A stretch of DNA of 8,652 nucleotides, from NCBI GenBank assembly GCA_946540075.1, contig CAMNHZ010000036.1, positions 1-8,652 on the forward strand, given 5' to 3'. The stretch comes from an uncultured Bacillota bacterium (lineage in GTDB: Bacteria; Bacillota_I; Bacilli_A; RF39; UBA660). Position numbers and translations under genes: made by a program. The notes under the pieces were generated by a model, which made no database searches, was not told where the DNA came from, and saw only the letters and a list, made by a program, of their open reading frames with translations. Of this stretch, positions 1 to 5,121 are shown one piece after another; the first letter of the stretch is position 1; each line of letters begins with the position of its first letter.

Positions 1-956
1 GAATACTATATCAAAAGAATATTAATGAGGTAAGAAGTGTTGCATCTATATCTAAGATAATGACTGGGATACTTGCATGTGAGAGCGGAAAACTAGATAA
101 AAAAATTAAGGTAGGTAGTGAAATTGATAAAGCTTATGGGTCTGGGATTTATATAAAAAAAGGTGAAGTAATGACAATTCGTGACTTAACATATGGACTC
201 ATGTTACGAAGCGGAAATGATGCCGCACTAGCTTTGGCTAAGAATATAGGTGGATCGGTAGATCAATTTGTAAAAATGATGAATAAGAAAGCACAAGAAA
301 TAGGAATGAATAATACTACATTTTATAATCCTAGTGGTCTTGATGAAGACAAAGGAAATTACTCAACAAGTTATGATATGGCAATACTTACAAGTTACGC
401 TATGAAAAATAAGGATTATAGAAAGATAGTTGCTACAAAGAATTATAAGCTTAGTACAAATATGAATACATATTCATGGACCAACAAAAATAAATTGTTA
501 CGTTTATATAAATATACAACAGGAGGAAAAACAGGATTTACTAAAATAGCTCGAAGAACACTTGTATCAACTGCATCAAAAGATAATTTGAATTTAGTAA
601 TAGTAACATTAAATGATGGTAATGATTTTAATGACCATAAGAATCTTTATGAAGAATATTTTAATAAATATCATAGTTATTCGATTCTTAATAAAGGTAT
701 TATAACTATTAATGATGATAAATATTATAAAAATAAAAAGTTATATATAAAAAATGATATAAAATATCCGTTAAGAGAAGATGAAGAAGATTTAATAAAG
801 ATAGAATATCACTTAGATAAGAATAAAAAAGTAAGTGGTAAAGTTGGAAATGTAGAAGTAATGTTAAGTGATAAAAAAATTTTAAGTGAACCAATATATA
901 TCAAAGAACATACTAATAATAAAAACAAAAAAAGGAAATGGTTTAAATTATGGTAA
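1..956 (+). CDS. dacB: D-alanyl-D-alanine carboxypeptidase (DacB/PBP5*-like), 5' end cut by window
   Basis: This is a penicillin-binding protein of the serine DD-carboxypeptidase family, which removes the terminal D-alanine from peptidoglycan pentapeptides outside the membrane. The frame is open from the left edge (first whole codon at 3), giving 317 visible residues. All three active-site motifs are present: SISK at 45-56 in the context VASISKIMT (catalytic serine codon 45-47), SGN at 210-218, and KTG at 528-536 within GGKTGFT. Because the catalytic serine lies upstream of the first ATG (60), that ATG is internal; the real start and signal peptide lie outside the window. About 90 residues after KTG form a charged, lysine-rich C-terminal region ending in KKRKWFKLW, possibly a membrane-associating tail. 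The stop overlaps the start of spmA by 7 bases. The gene order matches the sporulation operon dacB-spmA-spmB of Bacillus subtilis, so DacB is preferred over DacF or DacA on context. Confidence 0.92.
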   Translation, partial: ILYQKNINEVRSVASISKIMTGILACESGKLDKKIKVGSEIDKAYGSGIYIKKGEVMTIRDLTYGLMLRSGNDAALALAKNIGGSVDQFVKMMNKKAQEIGMNNTTFYNPSGLDEDKGNYSTSYDMAILTSYAMKNKDYRKIVATKNYKLSTNMNTYSWTNKNKLLRLYKYTTGGKTGFTKIARRTLVSTASKDNLNLVIVTLNDGNDFNDHKNLYEEYFNKYHSYSILNKGIITINDDKYYKNKKLYIKNDIKYPLREDEEDLIKIEYHLDKNKKVSGKVGNVEVMLSDKKILSEPIYIKEHTNNKNKKRKWFKLW

Positions 957-1531
957 ATAAAATATGGGGATTTTTCATATTAGTAGGTATAATGTTTTGC
1001 CTATTTACTTCCAATATAAGTGCTATAAATAAAGAAATAATATCTAGTGGAAAGACAACAATTGATATGATGTTACAACTATTTCCAGTAATTGCACTAT
1101 GGTTGGGAATCATAAATATTGCAAAAGAATCTGGTCTATTAGAAAAGTTTACGCATCTTTTAATGCCTTTATTAAGATATATATTTCCAGATATTCCAGA
1201 AGGACATGAATCTCTGGGGTTTATAGCATCTAATATGGTTGCTAATATGTTTGGGTTAGGAAGTGCTGCAACTCCATTTGGATTAAAGGCAATGAAATCG
1301 TTGCAACAAATTAATGATAAAAAAGATACAGCTAGTAAAAGCATGATAACTTTTCTGGTTTTAAATACTAGTTGTTTAACAATCATACCTACAACTATCA
1401 TTTCACTTAGAACACTTTATGGAAGTAATAATCCTACTGAAATATTACTAGCTTGTTTAATTGCGACAACTTCATCTACTATATTCGGATTTCTAGCTGA
1501 TAGAGTATTAGGGAGAGTTTTAAATGACTAA
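950..1531 (+). CDS. spmA: Spore maturation protein A
   Basis: SpmA is a mother-cell membrane protein that works with SpmB in spore core dehydration and cortex maturation; its biochemical activity is not settled. The 193 residues match the usual length of the family (just under 200). Visible are an N-terminal hydrophobic segment (about residues 5-25), further hydrophobic segments around 42-58, 68-80, 132-152 and 163-184, and the family-typical stretch ANMFGLGSAATPFGLKAM at 98-115, part of the nucleoside-recognition/Gate fold. The ATG at 950 overlaps the dacB stop (ATGGTAA) and is preceded by a weak AAAGGA at 931-936, so translation is probably coupled to dacB. It overlaps spmB by 8 bases. No promoter is visible inside dacB, so a mother-cell promoter upstream of the window is likely (inference). 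Confidence 0.95.
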   Translation: MVNKIWGFFILVGIMFCLFTSNISAINKEIISSGKTTIDMMLQLFPVIALWLGIINIAKESGLLEKFTHLLMPLLRYIFPDIPEGHESLGFIASNMVANMFGLGSAATPFGLKAMKSLQQINDKKDTASKSMITFLVLNTSCLTIIPTTIISLRTLYGSNNPTEILLACLIATTSSTIFGFLADRVLGRVLND

Positions 1532-2042
1532 TATATCAGATTTTGTATTACCTCTTTTAGTACTTGGAATAATTTCATATGGATTATACAAAAAGGTTGA
1601 TATATATGATGTTTTTATAAGTGGAGTTGAGGATAGTTTTATTCTAATTAAAGATTTATTTCCATGTTTATTAGCTATGATTTTAGGTATTAATATATTT
1701 ATAAATAGTGGAATTGTGCCATTCTTATTTGGATTTTTAAAACCAGTATTAGAGTATCTAAGTTTACCATTTGAAATACTACCAATGGCTTTTATAAGAC
1801 CAATATCAGGTGGTTCATCGCTAGCAATTCTTTCTAATATACTAAAGAAATATGGACCTGACAGTTTTGTAGGAAGATTAGCCTCGGTTTTACAAGGCTC
1901 AACAGATACAACTTTATATGTTATAACACTTTATTTTGGAAGTATTAATATAAAGAAAATAAGATATGCTCTAATTGCGGGTTTATGCGCTGATGTAGCA
2001 GGAATAATTACAAGTTTTATAATTACCTCCATCCTCTTTTAA
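1524..2042 (+). CDS. spmB: Spore maturation protein B
   Basis: SpmB is the partner of SpmA in spore cortex maturation and core dehydration and is an integral membrane protein. The 172 residues fit the family length. Family features visible are RPISGGSS at 92-99, YGPDSFVGRLAS at 110-121, QGSTDTT at 124-130, YFGS at 137-140, and a terminal hydrophobic segment at about 148-172. Together with SpmA these form paired nucleoside-recognition/Gate-type domains. The ATG at 1524 lies inside the end of spmA (ATGACTAA, 8-base overlap), with GGGAGAG at 1511-1517 as ribosome binding site, so the two are translationally coupled. No hairpin terminator follows; the -35 box of the next gene begins two bases after the stop, so some read-through into the next gene is possible. 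Confidence 0.95.
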   Translation: MTNISDFVLPLLVLGIISYGLYKKVDIYDVFISGVEDSFILIKDLFPCLLAMILGINIFINSGIVPFLFGFLKPVLEYLSLPFEILPMAFIRPISGGSSLAILSNILKKYGPDSFVGRLASVLQGSTDTTLYVITLYFGSINIKKIRYALIAGLCADVAGIITSFIITSILF

Positions 2043-2044
2043 AC

Positions 2045-2073
2045 TTGACTATAAAAATATAATGGTGTACTAT
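2045..2073 (+). promoter_or_regulatory. Sigma-A-type promoter of the membrane-anchored hypothetical gene
   Basis: The -35 box TTGACT (2045-2050) and -10 box TACTAT (2068-2073) are separated by 17 bases, one mismatch from consensus in each hexamer. Predicted transcription start is near 2080, immediately before the AGGAGG ribosome binding site at 2081-2086. The leader would therefore be only about a dozen bases. The -35 begins two bases after the spmB stop. Confidence 0.75.
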
Positions 2074-2092
2074 TTATATTAGGAGGATTGTA

Positions 2093-2578
2093 ATGAAAAA
2101 GATAAAAAAGGGTAAGATAGATAATGATTTATTAACAAAGATTACTTTAGGAGTATTAGTGTTATTTATTATAATTGTATTTGGAATACTGTTAAAGGAC
2201 ACTTTATATAAAACTGATAATAGTAATCAACTTGTTTGTACAGGAATTGATGAAACAGATAATGTTGTTAGTATGCAAGAAGTAACAGTTAATTTTGATA
2301 ATGATAAAATGAATGATTTACAAATTAAACTTAGTGTAAAAATTCCTGATGCAAAAAAAGATGATGTAAATAAAAAATATGATGAATTAATGGATTCTTT
2401 ATCTAATTATAAAGATAAATCTGGATATAAAGTTGAAGGTTCAAAAACAGATGATACTGCTATAGTAACATTATTAATTGATCCAGCTCAAACAACAGAT
2501 AATAACGATTATAATTTAAATGCTACTAAAAAACAGTTAAAAGAATCTTATGAAAGTCAAGGATATACGTGTAAATAA
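2093..2578 (+). CDS. Hypothetical single-pass membrane protein with two extracytoplasmic cysteines
   Basis: I do not recognise this 161-residue protein with confidence. It has a lysine-rich cytoplasmic start (MKKIKKGK), one strong hydrophobic helix at about residues 15-35, and a soluble domain predicted to lie outside the membrane. That domain is rich in Asp, Lys, Asn and Thr, with alternating beta-like stretches. It contains two cysteines, C49 in LVCTG near its start and C160 in YTCK at its end, placed so that they could form a disulfide closing the domain. The first cysteine sits after the helix but no lipobox is apparent, so this looks membrane-anchored rather than a classical lipoprotein. 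The start is well supported by AGGAGG at 2081-2086, six bases before the ATG. It has its own promoter and terminator and so looks monocistronic. A distant relation to DUF1307/YehR-type small exported proteins is possible but unproven. Confidence 0.8.
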   Translation: MKKIKKGKIDNDLLTKITLGVLVLFIIIVFGILLKDTLYKTDNSNQLVCTGIDETDNVVSMQEVTVNFDNDKMNDLQIKLSVKIPDAKKDDVNKKYDELMDSLSNYKDKSGYKVEGSKTDDTAIVTLLIDPAQTTDNNDYNLNATKKQLKESYESQGYTCK

Positions 2579-2599
2579 GGTGTAATACCTTATTTTTTT
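2573..2599 (+). terminator. Rho-independent terminator after the hypothetical membrane protein
   Basis: A perfect 9-bp inverted repeat (AAATAAGGT at 2573-2581 and ACCTTATTT at 2587-2595) with a 5-base loop runs into a T tract (2593-2599). The TAA stop codon (2576-2578) sits inside the left arm. The stem has only two G-C pairs and is weak, but the T tract is typical. Confidence 0.7.
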
Positions 2600-2620
2600 A
2601 TATGTAATTATAATAATATG

Positions 2621-2629
2621 TGCTAGAAT
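2621..2629 (+). promoter_or_regulatory. Extended -10 promoter of pdp
   Basis: TGCTAGAAT at 2621-2629 fits an extended -10 element (TGn followed by TAGAAT, one mismatch from TATAAT). At 17 bases upstream (2601-2606) there is no good -35 box, so recognition would rest on the extended -10. It lies between the upstream terminator and the pdp ribosome binding site, which supports the call. Confidence 0.5.
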
Positions 2630-2645
2630 AATAATAGGTGATAAT

Positions 2646-3920
2646 ATGACAATAGAAAGAATTATTGACAAAAAAAGATTAAACTACAGATTAACTAAAG
2701 AAGAACTAGCTTTTGCTGTTAATGGTTTTGTTAATGGTAAAATTAAAGATTATCAAATGAGCGCACTACTTATGGCAATTACTATTAATGGCATGACTGA
2801 TGAAGAAACAATAAATCTTACTGAAATAATGTTAAATAGCGGTGATAAAATTGATTTAAGTAGTATCAATGGTATAAAAGTTGATAAGCATTCTACAGGA
2901 GGAGTAGGAGATAAAACAACTCTAGTACTTATTCCATTAGTAGCTTCTTTAGGTATTCCTGTTGCTAAAATGAGTGGTAGAGGTTTAGGTCATACTGGCG
3001 GTACTATTGATAAAATAGAATCAATTAAGAATTTTAATGTTAAATTGAATATGGATGACTTTATTAATCAAGTAAATAGTATCGGGGTTGCATTAGTAAG
3101 TCAAACAGGTAATTTAGTACCAGCTGATAAAAAAATGTATGCTTTAAGAGATGTTACCGCAACGGTTGAATCAATTCCTTTGATAGCTTCAAGTATAATG
3201 AGTAAGAAACTAGCTAGTGGAGCAGATAAAATAGTGTTAGATGTTAAAGTTGGAGCAGGTGCTTTAATGAAAACATATAGTGAAGCAAAAAGATTAGCTG
3301 AATTAATGGTGAAAATAGGTAATCATCACGGAAGAGAAACTGTATGTGTATTAACAAGTATGTCAGAACCACTAGGTAATGCGATCGGTAATGCTTTAGA
3401 AGTAAAAGAAAGTATAGATACATTAAAAGGAAAAGGACCAAAAGATTTGCATGAGTTAGTGTTAAAATTAGGCAGCATAATGGTTAGTCTAGCAAAAAAC
3501 ATAAGTGAAGAAGAAGCTTATAATATGCTAGAAGAAAACCTTAATAATGGTAAAGCATATGATAAATTTGTAGAATTAGTAGAAGCTCAAGGCGGAGATA
3601 TAAATTCAATAGAAGTAAGTGATAAATGTATATCAATAAAAGCCAAAAAAACAGGTGTTATTGGAGATATAAATGCATATAAAATGGGTGAGATAGTACG
3701 TGATATGGGAGCAGGAAGATTAACTATTGACGATGAAATAGATCATGGAGTAGGAATTGTTTTAAGTAAAAAAGTAGGTGACTTTGTTTTAGAAAATGAA
3801 GAACTATTAAAAATCTATGTAGGTAATAAAGATGTTAATGTTAATGAAATTTTAGATTGTTATAGTTCAAGTGAACATTTCTTTGATAAAAGCCCATTAA
3901 TTATCGAAGTTATAAAATAA
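2646..3920 (+). CDS. pdp: Pyrimidine-nucleoside phosphorylase
   Basis: This cytosolic salvage enzyme cleaves uridine, deoxyuridine or thymidine with phosphate to the free base and (deoxy)ribose 1-phosphate. The 424 residues match the family length. The family signature is complete: SGRGLGHTGGTIDKIE at 110-125, preceded by the phosphate-binding loop KHSTGGVGDK at 81-90. R168, S183 and K187 (in ALRD and SIMSKK) align with the pyrimidine-binding residues R171, S186 and K190 of Escherichia coli thymidine phosphorylase. The start follows AGGTGAT at 2636-2642. Pdp (broad specificity, typical of Bacillota) is preferred over DeoA (thymidine only) by taxonomy; sequence inspection alone cannot separate the two specificities. 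It stands alone here, without the deoxyribose-phosphate aldolase or nucleoside transporter genes that often accompany it. No clear terminator follows it. Confidence 0.95.
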   Translation: MTIERIIDKKRLNYRLTKEELAFAVNGFVNGKIKDYQMSALLMAITINGMTDEETINLTEIMLNSGDKIDLSSINGIKVDKHSTGGVGDKTTLVLIPLVASLGIPVAKMSGRGLGHTGGTIDKIESIKNFNVKLNMDDFINQVNSIGVALVSQTGNLVPADKKMYALRDVTATVESIPLIASSIMSKKLASGADKIVLDVKVGAGALMKTYSEAKRLAELMVKIGNHHGRETVCVLTSMSEPLGNAIGNALEVKESIDTLKGKGPKDLHELVLKLGSIMVSLAKNISEEEAYNMLEENLNNGKAYDKFVELVEAQGGDINSIEVSDKCISIKAKKTGVIGDINAYKMGEIVRDMGAGRLTIDDEIDHGVGIVLSKKVGDFVLENEELLKIYVGNKDVNVNEILDCYSSSEHFFDKSPLIIEVIK

Positions 3921-3953
3921 TGTGTAAAACTATGTCAAAAATTACTAACTTGC

Positions 3954-3982
3954 TTGAAATATGGATAGATTTAATTTATTAT
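3954..3982 (+). promoter_or_regulatory. Sigma-A-type promoter of rpoZ
   Basis: TTGAAA (3954-3959) and TATTAT (3977-3982) are separated by exactly 17 bases, one mismatch from consensus in each box. They lie in the 81-base gap between pdp and rpoZ. The ribosome binding site AAGGGGTGA follows at 3989-3997, so the leader is short. Confidence 0.75.
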
Positions 3983-4001
3983 AAAATTAAGGGGTGATAA
4001 C

Positions 4002-4196
4002 ATGATTTATCCATCAATTGATAAATTATTACAGAAAGTAGGTTCAAAGTATTTGCTAGTTAACTTAGTTTCAAAACGAGCACGAGAAATGAATGAAACA
4101 AAACATTATCAAATGAATGAAGAGGACTATGTTTCAACAAAAAACATTGGTCGAGCTTTAGAAGAGGTAGCAAAAGATCTTATACATATTAAATAG
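4002..4196 (+). CDS. rpoZ: DNA-directed RNA polymerase omega subunit
   Basis: Omega is the small RNA polymerase subunit that helps fold and latch the beta' subunit during core assembly. The 64-residue length is typical of the Bacillota form (B. subtilis omega is 67). Family features are PSIDKLL at 4-10, SKYLLV at 15-20, the conserved SKRAREM at 24-30, and IGRALEEVAKDL at 49-60. The start is fixed by a strong ribosome binding site (AAGGGGTGA, 3989-3997). The gene has its own promoter and a terminator hairpin that starts inside its last codons. It lies between pdp and recX rather than next to gmk, where rpoZ is usually found in Bacillota. It ends in TAG, whereas all other complete genes here end in TAA. 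Confidence 0.92.
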   Translation: MIYPSIDKLLQKVGSKYLLVNLVSKRAREMNETKHYQMNEEDYVSTKNIGRALEEVAKDLIHIK

Positions 4197-4210
4197 TATA
4201 AGATTTTTTT
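4177..4210 (+). terminator. Rho-independent terminator of rpoZ
   Basis: A perfect 9-bp stem, ATCTTATAC (4177-4185) with GTATAAGAT (4196-4204), encloses a 10-base loop and runs into seven Ts (4204-4210). The stem can be extended by a G-T pair and several A-T pairs against the A-rich tract at 4172-4176. The left arm is inside the last rpoZ codons and the TAG stop overlaps the loop and right arm. Confidence 0.82.
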
Positions 4211-4223
4211 GTAGTTAATTTAC

Positions 4224-4252
4224 TTGTATATTTATTAAACGGTTGATATAAT
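4224..4252 (+). promoter_or_regulatory. Sigma-A-type promoter of recX
   Basis: TTGTAT (4224-4229) and a perfect TATAAT (4247-4252) are separated by 17 bases, with a TGn extension before the -10 (4244-4246). It directly follows the rpoZ terminator. The recX ATG at 4271 is preceded by GGTGAT at 4259-4264. I see no SOS-type operator by eye. Confidence 0.75.
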
Positions 4253-4270
4253 TTAAATGGTGATGCCAAT

Positions 4271-5038
4271 ATGAAAATAACTAAACTAAAAAAGTTAAGC
4301 AATGGTAAATATAAAATAGAATTATCAAATGGTGATAAAATAACCACATATGATGAAGTAATATTAAAGTATAATTTATTATATAAAAAAGAAATAGACA
4401 TGAGTTTAATAAAAGACTTAACACAGGATAATAATTATTATGATAATTATAATAAAGCAATTAAATTTATTGGTATCAGATTCCGTAGCACATATGAAAT
4501 AACAAAGTTTTTAGAAAAAAAAGATGTTTCTAATGAACATATAAGTAAGATAATAAAAAAATTATCTAAAATTGGACTATTAAATGATGAAAAATTTGCT
4601 AAGGCATACATATCAGATAGAATTAATTTAAGTACATCAGGTCCAAATAAAATTAGGAAAGAATTACTTGAACATAAAATTGATCCTAATCTTATAGAAG
4701 ATAATATTTGTAAAATAGATGATGATATTGTCAGACAAAAACTATCCAAACAAATGAAGAAAAAAATTGATTCTAATCATAAATATTCAAATTACATGTT
4801 AAAACAAAAACTATTTAATTATTTTTTGAAATTGGGATATGATACTATGATGATAGAAGAAACTTTTCAATCATTACAAAAAAAAGATAATAGTATAATT
4901 GAAAAAGAATATAATAAGATATATAATCGTTTATCAAAAAAATATAAAGATAATGAACTAAAAATGCATATAAAGTCTAAATTATATCAAAAAGGGTTTG
5001 ATGCCGGTGAAATAAGTGATTTGTTAAGCCGACTATAA
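4271..5038 (+). CDS. recX: RecX, regulatory protein of RecA
   Basis: RecX is a small helical cytosolic protein that binds RecA filaments and modulates strand exchange. The 255 residues match the longer Bacillota form (B. subtilis RecX is about 264). Visible features are a lysine-rich N-terminal extension (about 1-55), then three-helix repeats that include IGLLNDEKFAKAYISDR at 101-117 and GPNKIRKELLEHKI at 124-137, both typical of the family. Two further divergent repeats follow to about 253. Lysine and asparagine are very frequent, as expected from the AT-rich genome. The start is supported by GGTGAT six bases upstream. recA is not in the window. A T-rich stretch follows the stop (5042-5048) but I see no hairpin in front of it, so termination after recX is unclear. 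Confidence 0.9.
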   Translation: MKITKLKKLSNGKYKIELSNGDKITTYDEVILKYNLLYKKEIDMSLIKDLTQDNNYYDNYNKAIKFIGIRFRSTYEITKFLEKKDVSNEHISKIIKKLSKIGLLNDEKFAKAYISDRINLSTSGPNKIRKELLEHKIDPNLIEDNICKIDDDIVRQKLSKQMKKKIDSNHKYSNYMLKQKLFNYFLKLGYDTMMIEETFQSLQKKDNSIIEKEYNKIYNRLSKKYKDNELKMHIKSKLYQKGFDAGEISDLLSRL

Positions 5039-5050
5039 ACTCTTTTTTAT

Positions 5051-5078
5051 TTGACAAAAATTATAATTGATATATAAT
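5051..5078 (+). promoter_or_regulatory. Consensus promoter of the first leucine-rich-repeat gene
   Basis: Perfect TTGACA (5051-5056) and TATAAT (5073-5078) hexamers are separated by 16 bases. The region from -35 to just past -10 matches the promoter of the downstream paralogue (7092-7119) at about 23 of 30 positions, including the 16-base spacer. This suggests that promoter and gene were duplicated together. Confidence 0.85.
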
Positions 5079-5102
5079 ACATTTCTGAAAATATTGATAA
5101 AA

Positions 5103-5113
5103 AGAGGGGGTGA
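5103..5113 (+). promoter_or_regulatory. Ribosome binding site that decides the start of the first LRR gene
   Basis: AGAGGGGGTGA closely matches the anti-Shine-Dalgarno complement (AAGGAGGTGA). An in-frame GTG at 5110 is part of this site and cannot also be the start codon. The ATG at 5122 has normal spacing of about eight bases, and its protein start aligns without gaps with the paralogue start at 7151. Confidence 0.85.
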
Positions 5114-5121
5114 ACTATCAG

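Noticed and set aside
60..62. ATG at 60 as the start of the carboxypeptidase gene
   Set aside because: The frame is open to the left edge and the catalytic SISK motif (45-56) lies upstream of this ATG, so the gene begins outside the window.
943..1401. Minus-strand open frame opposite dacB/spmA, and similar antisense frames opposite pdp, recX and the LRR genes
   Set aside because: Each lies opposite a well-supported + strand gene, has low-complexity or skewed composition, and shows no family features; they are shadows of AT-rich coding DNA.
3921..3953. Terminator or riboswitch between pdp and rpoZ
   Set aside because: The gap is 81 bases, largely taken by the rpoZ promoter and ribosome binding site; no stable hairpin with a T tract is visible.
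5039..5050. Terminator after recX
   Set aside because: A T-rich run is present (5042-5048) but I could not find an inverted repeat in front of it, so the call is not supported.
5110..5121. GTG at 5110 as the start of the first LRR gene
   Set aside because: The GTG is part of the Shine-Dalgarno-like AGAGGGGGTGA; the ATG at 5122 has correct spacing and aligns residue by residue with the start of the paralogue.
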